Below, piece after piece: positions 31,707-43,600 of a stretch of DNA of 64,000 nt (position 1 is its first letter; each line of letters opens with the position of its first letter). The notes under the pieces are model-generated. The model ran no database searches, was not told the DNA's origin, and was given only the letters and a program-made list of their open reading frames with translations. This stretch comes from Pomphorhynchus laevis. Its lineage: Eukaryota; Acanthocephala; Palaeacanthocephala; Echinorhynchida; Pomphorhynchidae. Where the stretch lies: positions 41,994-105,993 of the forward strand of contig WNNJ02002004.1 in assembly GCA_012934845.2 (NCBI GenBank), read 5' to 3'. Both the position numbers and the translations under genes were made by a program.

Positions 31707-33330
31707 TTCCTGTACAATATAAGAGCACATTGAATGTATCATTAAACAATTTCAAGTGATATTTGTCCAATACGAAATCCAAATATCAACGCTAAAATTT
31801 TTATTCTAAACATCCTCATTTATTCTGGTGTATTAATTGATCTGCAAATTTTGCTAATATTGTTGCTCATCTTTTAAATAGCGAATACTACTCAACGAAT
31901 CTCAAGTTGTCCGATCGATATTTTTTTCAACCCTTTATCGCTTGGACTGCTAAATCTAGTGCAATCTTTTGTTATTTTGTATTTGCATCTTATTCTGTGC
32001 TTAATTAAGCATCTTCACACAAATGAAAACAAAATTCAAATATATGATACTAAATCGGAATTCTTCCAGGCGCGAAGACGATTTGTAAATCCATAAATGA
32101 CGTGAAATTTGCATTTTCACTTTCCGAGTTTGCGATGTTGACCGACTAACATGTATTTTCTCCTGCGCTAAGTGAAGCAGTAAGCGACTGCTCCAAAATA
32201 TCAATCTTGCTGTTGCATTACCATCGTGCTATTTAACAATGGACAGTTACGCGCATCACGATTCGGATGCGCGTAAGGACAAGTGCTTTGTGAGCTGAGC
32301 CGGCCTCAGTGACTGGGGTTTGTTATTTTCTATTGACTCTTACAGAATGGAAAATAGTTTACCAGCAAAGTAGTATCGATTCCTGGTGTATTGCAATATC
32401 TACGAAAGCAAAAACAATCAAAGTTGTTTGAATGATATCACCATTACCACTTTCAACATCGTCGTGTCTAGCATTACAAAATTGTAAGTTATTATCGATG
32501 ACATTAAACTATCACAGGATGCTAGTTTATAAAATACAGACAATACACATTTTTTACATTCAATACATGCGGGAAACACGGATCTAATTGCGAAACATCT
32601 GCTTTGTCGTATAGTATTTTAAATATTTATTCTTTATCACGCTCACAAAGTTTGATTTGCATAGTTTTCTTTTTGTAAAACCACTTTTAAAAACCTACCC
32701 TTTCTGCTTGGATACATTGTAGGCCACGTGAAATGTTGAATTGCCGGATTCAATGACTTTTATGGTAAGTCATGTAAAAGTCTACTGACTTTTATATAAG
32801 TCAGTAGGTCATTAAGCAATTAATTTACTACTGGCAATTTTATCGCTCCAGACCATTTATTTTCGATGGTGATTTTTAGTAAGGGCACGTCCTATAAAGC
32901 ATAAATTTATTCAGATATGTACCAGCTTAAAATTTACAAATATAAAACGTCTTTGAAAATATAATTTATATTAAAATGTAATTTATATTGCAATTATATT
33001 AAAATTTATATTATATTACTAATTATATTAAAATTTATATTAAAATGTAATTTATATTGCAATTAAAGTGTAATTGTAATTATTTAGTACGCAGCAATTT
33101 AAAGCCAAAATTGTGTACGAGATAGCCGTTCCGCAAAAGGTTTGAACCGTCAGTGCGCTATAACATCCACTAGTAACTAACATATATTGGCCAGAAAAAT
33201 CCATGCTTTGGCATAATATCTTGAAGGACACATATGAGCTAAAGCTCTGGCCAGCCACATTTCCTTGTGAAAGTACTTTTTCGTATATATACTATGTCAG
33301 CTGGTGCCTTTCTGAAGGGCCCCTTTTTAA
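31707..33330. other. AT-rich intergenic DNA with two small hairpins and a duplicated AT tract
   Basis: No gene recognised. Hairpin TTACGCGCATC/GATGCGCGTAA (32247-32257, 32266-32276) is GC-rich in an AT-rich setting. Hairpin CTACTGACTT/AAGTCAGTAG (32782-32791, 32798-32807) is perfect over 10 bp. Around 32965-33066 the motif ATTAAAATGTAATTTATATT occurs twice. Confidence 0.6.
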
Positions 33331-33446
33331 ATCCTGAAAATGAGGCCATTTGCATTTGGGTAATATAAATCTAGTCGGGGTATACTTCATTTGAAATTGT
33401 CAGATACACGATGTCCCTAAGATATCAGATCTTGGTGTCGTTGTAT

Positions 33447-33563
33447 CGACGACAACCATCTACGACAACCATCTACGACAACCATCTACGACAACCATCG
33501 ACGACAACCATCAACGACAACCATCGACGACAACCATCGACGACAACAATCGACGGCAACCAT
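33447..33563 (+). repeat. Nine tandem 13-bp repeats in the LINE B leader
   Basis: Units of the type CGACGACAACCAT with variation at the second and third bases (CTACGACAACCAT, CAACGACAACCAT). They end six bases before the ORF1 ATG. Period 13 was counted over the whole block. The position is that of a 5' UTR. Confidence 0.9.
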
Positions 33564-33568
33564 CGTTT

Positions 33569-34432
33569 ATGGGTGGACGTAAGAAAACAACTAAGACCGA
33601 CACCAACTATGGACAACTGCAAGTACAGTGCTCGATACACGACTGCAGCGTCTGGACAACAATCACCTGCGACAAGAATAAGGCTAAAGAAGACTTCGTA
33701 TGTGGTTTTTGTGCCAACAAACTAATATGCAACCTTTCCAATAAGCACATATCAACATCCAACACGTCAACTCAAACTACCCCCGTCGTTTCTAATGTCC
33801 TTTCTCCACCCACCGACCCTGCCACCATATACACTTCCAATTCCATGTCATCTTCACTCCCCGACACCCCACGTCCCGTCCTTCCCGTCTCGTTTCTCAA
33901 TAACTTGCATCCATCAATCAAAATCACCTCCACCAACCTCCACTATCCTTCCACTCATAACCTTTCCTCACATCGCTTGCCACCCTCTTTATTATCATTA
34001 TCCTCTATGTCTCCCGTCGTCAAACCAAATCCCTCGAAATCATCAACTGCCAGCTCTTCTATCGTGATCTCACCTACTCACGTCAGTCGTCCTCCTTTAC
34101 GGAAGCGATTTGCTTCTCGCGATCGTTGCGTCATTGTTACTAATATCACGCCTTCTAACTCCTTATGTTCACAAGCACGTCTGGACCACGATGTTTCCGC
34201 CTTCAGATCCATCCTCTCGTCTATTGTTCCTGCGGATAAACCATCCTTTTTCAAGGACATTTCTCCAGTCGCATTCATCCGTCTAAACAAATCTTCTCAA
34301 TCTAATCCTTCCCAGCCCCCTCCTAAAAATTGTTTTCAAGCATCGCTCTCACGCGTCTTCTATCCTCTCTCAACGATTCAAACTCATGTCATCTTCAACC
34401 ACTCGAATTTTCCCCGATCGCGCCCCTTCTGA
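33569..34432 (+). CDS. LINE B ORF1 protein (287 aa frame)
   Basis: Starts MGGRKKTTKTDTNYGQ, a basic N-terminus. Residues about 21-50 carry QCSIHDCSVWTTITCD ... DFVCGFC, a PHD-like Cys motif as in LINE C ORF1. A long Ser/Thr/Pro-rich linker follows, then a short block HVSRPPLRKRFASRDRCV. The frame probably shifts near 34390-34430, because the following basic block (RIEKRRREENGE, NFQVVHTRLKIRW at 34450-34560) lies in another frame and corresponds to the NFRVVRRR end of LINE C ORF1. Likely RNA-binding. Confidence 0.72.
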   Translation: MGGRKKTTKTDTNYGQLQVQCSIHDCSVWTTITCDKNKAKEDFVCGFCANKLICNLSNKHISTSNTSTQTTPVVSNVLSPPTDPATIYTSNSMSSSLPDTPRPVLPVSFLNNLHPSIKITSTNLHYPSTHNLSSHRLPPSLLSLSSMSPVVKPNPSKSSTASSSIVISPTHVSRPPLRKRFASRDRCVIVTNITPSNSLCSQARLDHDVSAFRSILSSIVPADKPSFFKDISPVAFIRLNKSSQSNPSQPPPKNCFQASLSRVFYPLSTIQTHVIFNHSNFPRSRPF

Positions 34433-34555
34433 AATCGCTCAAATCTCTTCAGCCCGCATCGAAAAACGCCGTCGCGAGGAAAACGGCGAAACATCACTCG
34501 CCATCCGAAACATAGACGGAAATTTTCAAGTTGTCCACACCCGTCTAAAAATTCG

Positions 34556-37458
34556 ATGGCGCTCCATCTCTCCTATGTGTCTTCTCCACTAGACTCTTTC
34601 GCCACAACACACGGTTTCCGCCTCGGTCTCCTCAACACTAGATCTATTCTCAATAAATCCGATCTTATCATCAACCTATTCACCAAGCAATCCATCGATA
34701 TCTTCTGCCTCACCGAATCCTGGCACTCAGATTCCGACGACCTTTCCATTCGCCGTCTGCTCTTCCGGTTGTTCCCTAGTCGAATCCGCCCGCCCCCTCA
34801 GCTCATGCCCTTCTAAATTCTCTAATCATGGCGGCATCGTCGCATTCGCGCGTCACCCCGCGTCTCTTCGCAAAATCAATCCCCCTTTCAGTCCTTGCTC
34901 TTTTGAATTGCTCATATGTCGTTATTCTAACCCGATCACTCTAGATCTCGCCATTGTATACCGTCCTGTTTCATCAGCTCCTACAGCCTTTTTTTTACCG
35001 AACTCGCTGACCTCCTTTCTCATTGTTCTTTGTCCTCAATCCCTTCACTCGTTCTAGGCGACTTCAATATCCGCCTAGACCGCCCCTCTTCTACGGATTC
35101 CATCCGGTTCATCAACATTCTATCCAACTACAATTACAAAGTAATCTCCACTGCCCCCACACATATACTTGGCGGGGCACTCGACATCATCGCTGTCCCC
35201 GATCATTTTGCTGCCTACACCTCACTGTCCATCTCTGATCCTGGTCTATCCGATCACTTTCTTATCACCCTTGATCTCACTCACAATCACACCCCTCCTC
35301 ACACACCTACAATCCTACGTCGCCCTTGGAGAAATCTTGACCTCTCCCTTCTCCGCTCTGCCTTACACCAATCATCTCTATCATTACCCACAATAACATA
35401 TTCATCTCCTCACGATCTCGCCTTTCTTTTCGACTCTGAACTCACATCCACTCTCGATATTCTCTTGCCCTTCAAGTCTCACCCACACCGTCGCTTGCAC
35501 CGTGCCCCATGGTTTGACATCCAATGCCTACTCTCAAAGCGTCGACTCCGCCATGCTTTTCGAGTCTATCACCGCTTTCTCAGACGTGATTTCCGCTCGA
35601 TCACTCCGTCTTTCCGTGATTCCTATCTTGCTCTTCGCCGGTCTCATCTCAACCTACTACGTACCAAATGCAACTCCTTTTGGCAGCATAAAATCATCAC
35701 TTCATTCAACTCTAAGACTCTCTGGCATACTTTTAACTCAATCCTTGCTCGCTCTTCTTCGCCGTGCAACATCAATGCCAATGATTATTCGTCATTTCTC
35801 CAGACTAAAGTATCCACGTTGCTCTCTCACACCCCGGTCTCCATCCTATCCCACTCTGCCCCTTCTAATCTCATCCTTCCGGAACTCTTTCATCTTCTCC
35901 CTGTCTCACCTACAGAAGTATCATCTGTCCTCATGTCCTTGCCCAACAAAACCTCACCTGCCGATCCCCTGCCTACTCACATATTAAAATCTATATGCTC
36001 ATCGATATCCCCATTTCTAACACCCTTGTGTAACTCGTCCATCCGCAGTCTTATCTTCCCTTCACGCTTGAAATCCGCAATCGTTCGTCCCCTCCTTAAG
36101 AAACAATCGCTTGACCCCTCCCTTCCTTCTAGCTCTCGCCCCATTTCACTACTCCCCACTCTTTCAAAGCTCTTAGAACGCCTCATCTTAACACAAATCA
36201 ACGCTTATCTCTCCTCATCCAATCTCTACCATCCTTTCCAATCCGCTTTCCGCTCTAATCACTCGACAGAAATCGCATGCATAAAAGTGTACAACGACTT
36301 ACTCATTTCTCGAGACAAGGATCTATATAGTGTTCTCATCTCCCTCGACCTCTCCTCCGCATTCGACATTGTCGACCACTCCGTCTTCCTTTCTCGCCTT
36401 CGTTATGATTACGGCTTTTCTTCCTTTTCCGTAGCATGGTTCGCCTCATATCTATCCTACCGTTCCTTTCGCGTCTGTTCTAATTCATCATCCTCCCCTC
36501 CCATCCCTATTTTTGCGGGTCCCACAAGGTTCAGTCCTAGGTCCCCTGCTTTTCTCTCTTCTGCTTGGCGATCTATCTCTGTTTATCAAACCTTACTCCT
36601 TTAAGGTCATGCAATACGCCGATGACATTCTAATCTATGCTCATGCACCCGCACATCGCATACACGATATCGGCATTTCTGCCTCCAACTGTCTTTCTTC
36701 TATTCTACAAACGTCTCTCCAATCTCCATCTCGTTCTAAACCCCGAAAAGTCCAAAATAATGTGGATCCTCCCCCGTAAACCAAACATATCCCCTCCCAC
36801 TGTATATTTTTCCTCATCAATCATCCCCATAGTCCACAATCTCACTTTCTTGAGCTTCCATTTCGATGATCACCTTTCCCTTAAACCCTTCGTCCATGAC
36901 AAGGTCCGCTCATCTAACTTAATTCTGCCTGATATCCGCTGTATCCGCCCCCTTATCGACTACCGTTCTTGTATGTCTCTTCTTTCATCGCTTCTTTTCC
37001 CTAAAATCGATTACTGCCTTAGCCTTTTCGCCAATTCTCCAAAATCCATCATCCTACCCCTACAACGAATAATCAACACCACCGTTCGAGTGCTCTTTCG
37101 TCTCCGTCGCTTCGACCACACATCCACATATTTTGCCCAACTCTCCTGGCCCACCATCCACATCCGCATCAAACTCCGCCTTCTCGTTACATTTCGTCTC
37201 ATCGCTGTCGGCTCCCCATCGTTCATCAACCTTCCTTTCTTAGACGATACTCGCCCCACCTCGCTATCGCTTCGTTCCTGTCATACCCTCTTACTCCACG
37301 TTCCTAATTACTCCAACAACTACGGTCTCCGATCCTTCCTCGTCGCCGCCTCACTCGCATGGAATCAACTCCCTCTCGACGTCCTCCGCGCCCCCTCCTT
37401 TATCATATTCAAACACCTCCTCCGTCTCCATGTTAATGCCCTATCGTACAAATGTTAA
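34556..37458 (+). pseudogene. LINE B ORF2: endonuclease and RT, frameshifted
   Basis: Endonuclease: LLNTRSILNKSDLIINLFTK, FCLTESWHSDSDD (34630-34745), VLGDFNIRLDRPS (35055-35095), LSDHFLITLDL (35245-35280). RT: LPNKTSPADPLPTH, RPISLLPTLSKLLERLIL, AFRSNHSTEIACIKVYND, SLDLSSAFDIVDHSVF (motif A), VPQGSVLGPLLFSLLLGDL in a new frame (36516-36570), and MQYADDILIY (36609-36640). The C-terminal domain (LVLNPEKSKIMWILP to WNQLPLDVLRAPSF) is in a third frame, 36637-37458. At least three frame changes. Confidence 0.83.
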
Positions 37459-37559
37459 CGATTACTCGCCTTCTTCCAGCGCACTTTCGGTCAATTCGAC
37501 ACAGTTTTATAAATTGTCTATAACAGCATTTTATTGCCACTTGTTATAAGCATCTCCGA

Positions 37560-38055
37560 TATCTACTCCTCAGTTTCGTAGGGATATGGTTCTTTATGAA
37601 AACATATTGCGTAGAACTACCCGTTTCGTGCCATCAGTACGTTCAATACCAAACCCTTTTAGACTGGGAGTTCTCGACATACATTCAGTAAAACACTTTA
37701 AAAATTGCTGATCTGATGTTCATGTAGAGATCAATAAATACACCTGGCCGTATATTCCATTCAATGTTTGAATTCTACCAAGCCAATCAACTTCGTGGTG
37801 ATCAGTACACACTTTACATAAAAGCGCTCCCCAGTAAAAATCAAATAACCATTCGTGATCGCATTGCTCCATTGTGGAATTCTTTGCCTACCCAGCAAAT
37901 ATAATGGACTGCTTCAGTGCAACTTTATTCGAGAGGAGACTTCGCCGTTTTTTCCAATCACTGCTATCTAACTCGGAGATTTTATTTTTATCTATTTTTT
38001 GTTGTTGTGATCCAACTTTTAATGAGCCCAGGCTTTCAAGTTGTATGTAATAATA
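37560..38055 (+). mobile_element. LINE C-type 3' relic
   Basis: Plus strand: MVLYENILRRTTRFVPSVRS, IPNPFRLGVLDIHSV, LRGDQYTLYIKALPSKNQI and IRDRIAPLWNSLPT form the post-RT end of a group C LINE. Stops interrupt it. T-rich UTR and a small GTAATAATATTG tail follow near 38045. The long B LINE lies immediately upstream and probably inserted into it. Confidence 0.65.
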
Positions 38056-38571
38056 TTGTCTTACATGCAATTATGGAAACCCCTTGGACTCAGCATTTCA
38101 CATCATTAAGAATTCTGAAAATATATCCCAATAATTAGTTGAAAAATATGGCGAAGCGACTTTTTTGTGGAAGATAAAGTTTTGTTTTGTATCCAATCTC
38201 TGCCATGAATAAGAAAATAAGGGTATTTTCGTAATTGCGAGTTCGCCTATATAGCGACGAAGCTTTCTGCAATCGTGTAAAAATTAGCAGTGATGCTTTC
38301 ACATTTGTTACATGTCATAATAATACATTGAATCAGTTACGAAAATGATAGATGTTTAGGGCTTTGTCCAAAGTTCTGTAATCATCATTTACTAATGATG
38401 ATACTTTTGATAGAAACTCCTAAAATCCAAGTTTTTTTTAAGTTCATCATTTTTGAACAAAATATCTTCCACTATTTTGAACAGCTCAAAATACGCTGTT
38501 TACTCGACACTCTTATTTTGAAATAATTTATGATTGCGTATTGGGACTGTTGGTATAATTCAGTCTATTGT

Positions 38572-38859
38572 TAAGCTCATCGTCTCTCGTTTACCCAGCA
38601 TAGTCCGCGCCGATTGGATCCTTCGGGGGGGGGTGAAAGACCCCGGGTGGTTCAGTCGTAAGGCGGCGTGTTGGATTGGTTGGGAGGGGGCTCAGATCCC
38701 TCTAAATTTGAGACCATAAAGAAAGGGAAGGCGCATGAAAAGAATTGAAGATATAAGTGCGGTTTGGGCTTAACTGACTGTCTCTTTAACTTAACTGACA
38801 TTTATGACATTTATGACTTTTGCTTAATGTTTTTGTGTAATAATAAAATCTTTATTATT
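38572..38859 (+). mobile_element. tRNA-related SINE with 10-bp target duplication
   Basis: The interval is bounded by AGTCTATTGT at 38562-38571 and 38860-38869. It contains pol III promoter-like boxes: A-box-like TGGTTCAGTCGTAAGGCGG (38648-38666) and B-box-like GGGCTCAGATCCC (38688-38700). A non-tRNA body follows, ending in an AATAATAAAATC/TTTATTATT tail of the style used by the neighbouring LINEs. The element is GC-richer than its surroundings. tRNA-headed SINEs are transcribed by pol III and moved by LINE machinery. The partner LINE is unknown; the AAT-type tail suggests a CR1-group one. Confidence 0.68.
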
Positions 38860-39364
38860 AGTCTATTGTATATTTTTAAATGATAGGTTTCATTGCTTAA
38901 AACATAATGTTTAACGAATTAATGCGAATGAGCCTCATCGTTAACGTCATATGATCAAGTTAACATATTTCCATTCTAACAGTATACACTATTATAGGTG
39001 GACTGCCCCAGCCCCAAAGTGCATGTAACCACAATAACAATTTTTTACATTTTAAATAATTAAAAAATATACGATGATACTTGAATACCCTTCATATGGC
39101 TGTATACTAGCACTTTGGAAATGATTAGTATACCACGGACTTTAGTATTCAGTATTTAGTATTCTTAAATGTGAATCGTATCATCATGTATTGAACACCA
39201 AATGACAAATGTCATTAGTTAATTCCTGAAATATAATATATGCAATTTCTAATTATTATTATAATTAGACGGCGCTACTCTTGTGCCATGGGAACGTGGG
39301 AGGCTTCTCGCATGGGATTGCATATGCGTGAACACATTGCCATCCTCCTATTTGCCCGTTCATT

Positions 39365-39605
39365 ACTAGGTGCAGGCACCCGGCACATCAGACGCCGATC
39401 GAAGAAAACGCACAAAGTACAGCGATATGAATCCCGCGTTAACGGTTTTTGTACCTATAGCTGTCGAATCCCTGGGCCGCACTTGGAAAAAATGCGGAAG
39501 TATTCTTGATATCACTCGGAAGGAAAATCCAGCGAGCGACCAGCGACCTACGCTCGGAGTGATTCCTGCTACAGAGTATAAGCACAGCCATTCAGAGGGG
39601 TAACG
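39365..39605 (+). pseudogene. Short coding-like relic of unknown retroelement origin
   Basis: A 77-codon open stretch in GC-richer DNA reads ADRRKRTKYSDMNPALTVFV then PIAVESLGRTWKKCGSILDI. The KYxD ... FVPIAVESLG pattern resembles a block after the nuclease domain in some invertebrate RT-containing repeats. This is from memory and weak. Confidence 0.25.
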
Positions 39606-39609
39606 GGGC

Positions 39610-40619
39610 ATGCCTCAGGGAGACGATTGCCGGTAGATCCCCAGAAGAATATAATTTCGGACTATATTTTCTTTAGCAATTTAATTTCAGAAATTTATTT
39701 TTTAAATAATACAAGCTTATAATAATGCTCGTCGAGATAGCAATCTTGTCTGTTCTGACGAAGACTGTTTAGAACATATCTATTGTAATGCTTGAAATTT
39801 TTTGTATCCTGACCTGATCGAAATGCGTTGCCGGTTTATTCGTTCTGGCATTACTATTTTGGTAAATAAAATGCATCATCGTTGTGTTCAACGCTTTCTG
39901 TGTGCATGAGGGTATAAATTGATTATTTCCAGTAAGAGAAGAATTTACTTCTGTTATCTTGTTATTTCAAATTTTGGTTTTAACAATGACAGTTTTATTC
40001 AATATTTTTAATAAATCATGCATTCCACAACACATACTCGACGCTTACTACATTACTACACCTTTATTCTGTTACAAGTTTTAAAAATTTTTAAATATTT
40101 TGGAAACAAGTACTAAAGCTTTATTAAATTTATTAAAAATATTAAAATTTATTTAATTTATTTTAAATTTATTAAATTGTGTAACATTGCATCAGAATTG
40201 AGTATTAATGAACATATTTTTACCGACATTTATACTTTTAAAAAACCACGCAATTGTTACATCGGTATGTGTTTGAATTGTAAGTAAACAAATGTATTTT
40301 TCAATTTTCACGTATTTTACATTTCTAAACCTTCCAATTTCACCTAAACACGAACTTTTGTTTCATTCTTTCGTGTTAAAATCCGATTTAATTTTCTGAT
40401 TTTTTAATTGTTTCATAAATATATATATATATTTATTACAGTAAAAATCACATGTTTTTATATAATTTATCTTTTAATCTTTAAAATGCAATGTTTTAAG
40501 AGATTAGAAGTTTATGATGCGAATCGTATATTTTTTGTTTTCCTGTTTTTATTACTTATAACGTTGCTCTTTGTAGATTTATATTGTGTCTGCCTAATCT
40601 GTTTTGTACTGGTATAATA
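39610..40619. other. AT-rich upstream region of the calreticulin gene
   Basis: Very AT-rich, with runs such as AATTTATTAAAAATATTAAAA near 40120-40180 and an (AT) run at 40420-40435. Promoter elements cannot be named with confidence. No coding sequence recognised. Confidence 0.4.
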
Positions 40620-43600
40620 ATGTCAGTGTTCACTATATTAACATGGGCCAATTTACTGCTTTTGGTTGCATACGCGAATGCAGAAGTGTTCTTGGACGAT
40701 AACTTTTCAGGTAATGCATGTGTCTTAAACAATTACTTCAACATCATTACTTAGTGATGCTAACTTTACTTTTGCTAATCATCAACGGTTGTGCCCTGTG
40801 TTGCTATGAAGTTGAGTTTTCTTCAAATAGTACGAATTTTCAGTTTTAAAATAGTTTTATATTAAGCTGCTGCATAAAGTATAATTCTGTTGGACATGTA
40901 ACCAAAATACTTTAAAAAAATAGAAATTTCATATATTTCCTTTAATTTTTTGGTATTAAAATTAAAAATATTTTTTCTGGGTTCTTCAAACTGAAATCAT
41001 AAAGATATGATAAAAGCTAAAGTTGATATTTTTAAATAAATGAGTACAATGAGCTTATAAAATTGAGCAGCTTTATAAATTAAAATCAAAGCAAAAAAAC
41101 ATGTAATAACGTTTTAGTTATCGTGCATAAAGTTGCACGATATCAAATTAAGACTGATTTCAAAATTTTATGAAAATAATCTCAATCTTCGTCGTCGTTT
41201 TTTAAATGCTCGATAATTCCTGAAATGTGAAAATCTTTCTTGAGATCTAAAAGCGTACACTCTTGATCTCGAGAAAAAAGACTTGAAAATACTATAAACT
41301 ATCAATTATTGAAATGTTATGGCAAATGATTGTATTTATAATTGAAATAGCAGCTTATGTACTTCTTTATTTGATGCTGATTTTGATAAAATTTAATAAA
41401 ACTTTGAACATTTAAGATGTTTTCGTATTCTTATTTGATTTGAATATTAAGTTGTATATTTTCTAATTAAGTTTGAAAATTTATGTATTAATAGAACAGT
41501 ATTAAATTCCTTAATTAACATTATTTTAAGCCAATATACTTACAATATAAACTCGGCCACTTGCAATTTATCATTTAATTTACAAGTCTTGTAAATTAAA
41601 ACTTGTTTTCACATTATAAAAAATTGGCAATGAATTGGCCTAGCAAATTATAAAGCTCTTTGTCAACAATTAGTTCACTCATTTTTCACTGCTGATTAAC
41701 GACTTCTAATTTAAGTGATTTCTTTTTTAAATCTTTATTACTTTTTAATTAACACTATTGATGATTTATGCTGATTAGTCTAATTATATTAGATGTTTAA
41801 AAATTGGTGATGCTACTTTTTCAACCTAAACACAGCTTGTTTCCTTTCTGTAGGTTCAGATGGACTTAAAGATTGGGTAGTTTCCACGAGTGATAATGGA
41901 CAACAAATGGGAAAATTCGAATTGTCAAATAAGAAATACTCCGATGATACTAGTGATTTTGGTAAGTGTTTGGTTACCAAAATGTTGTTTTTTTTTAATC
42001 TGATAGGCATTGCCACCGCTGTTTAAGCCAAATTTAGTTTAAAGATACCATTGAGGTGTCTGCTTTTAAGGATTCTAGTTTTATAATCGTTTGTTTAGCT
42101 ACAATAGCTAATATTTGAATGTTCAATTACTTTTAGGATTAAAGACGACCGAAGACTCTCGATTCTATTGGATTTCGAAGAAATTCAAACCAACTAATTG
42201 CAAAGATCAGGATTTCGTTGTCCAATACAGTCTTGCATTTGAGCAGGATATTGATTGTGGTGGTGGTTACGTTAAGTTGTACGGCGTGAATACAGATCAG
42301 TCAAAATTAAATGGTGACACCCCTTACTACATAATGTTTGGTAAGTAATGTTCAGTGATTTGTAGGTTAATTTATTACTGCATCTGAGTTTACTTAAAGT
42401 TTGTTTAATAAAACTATTGAAAACTGTTTACCTACTAAACTTTAAGAAGCTTAAATTAGCCTCTTAATTAGCCTCCAATTACTTTAAGTTAAAATAAAGA
42501 TAAAATATTTAAACTTGAATTTTTAAATATTTTACTTTTTAGTTTAAGTTTTTAATCTACAATTGATGTTTTTGAATTTACAAAAATAAGTATTAACTAC
42601 CTTATACTGACGAACATGCGTAGCTGCAACGTTTAGGAATTGATAATTTGCCTATTAATAGACATTGATCAATACTACAATGCGTTGTATCCTCATTTGT
42701 TCCTTATGCTTTGACATCTGCCTGTGTAACTTGTTAACTTCTACTGATGCATTATCGTATTTTTGCTATTTATTGTAGAATAATGATCATTTAATAATTT
42801 CAAATAGAAGACATTAATATGAATGTGAACTTAATTTTACAGGAATTAATGTTGTTTGCGCTATTTCGTCATTCGTAAGTAAATATACACATTTAAACAC
42901 GTTTAAAATGTGTTTATTTTTGTTATATAATGGGTTTACAACTTATATATAGAAAAAGTTTAGATAAAGTTAAAAAATACGAACAGAAAATTTTACAAAT
43001 TTTATCAGCTAACTGAGTCTACGTATTTAATATAATTATAAAATAAACAAAACATAATAATGCTAAATCAAAATTTAATAATTAAATAATAAAATAAATA
43101 ATTGTTTTAAGATTTTTTATAATTTAAATCAAGTTAAAATAAAAAATTGAAATTTAAAATAAACGTCATTTTTATGAATTGACTAATAAATAACAGACGT
43201 TGTATCAGAATAAGAATTAGAGGTCATCAGGAGGAACTGCTATGCTATCAGGTTTCGGCCCCTAACTCCTCTACCCAACATAGCAGCGGGGCCAAATACA
43301 TGCTAATGATGTATTTCCTCTGAAATAACTATCTAGTATCTTATTCTAATACAAAGTATATTATTTATTATCCATCCATAAAAATTTGCCACTTTAGAGT
43401 TTAAATTTATTCTTTATATTACTGTGTTGATTTATATATTTTACTGTTTTCTGCTTGATGTTATTTTTATAGTAACCTAGTTTAAAATATGTATCTATTA
43501 AATTATTTAAATGATTTTGAAGAAAGCCAATATCATTACATATTGTTGCAATTCTTAAAATTTCATTATTTAATGTATTATATTTTATATTATATGGTAT

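Larger units (their letters stand above)
33400..37510 (+). mobile_element. LINE B, longest copy (5' leader repeats, ORF1, ORF2)
   Basis: Reference copy of group B in this window: a leader with nine 13-bp repeats, ORF1 from ATG 33569, ORF2 with APE endonuclease and RT to a stop at 37456-37458, and a short 3' segment. Composition is richer in C than the surroundings and the proteins are Ser/Pro-rich. A handful of frameshifts inactivate it. The last part of the family 3' UTR seen at 48889-49050 is not found here, so the 3' end may be clipped. Older LINE C sequence follows from 37560. Confidence 0.88.

Noticed and set aside
33447-33563. CRISPR-like array
   Set aside because: Units are 13 bp and directly adjoining with no spacers; it is a tandem repeat in a LINE leader.
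38640-38710. Genuine tRNA gene
   Set aside because: A- and B-box-like parts are present but no cloverleaf with acceptor stem or anticodon arm can be drawn; it is part of a SINE with target duplication.
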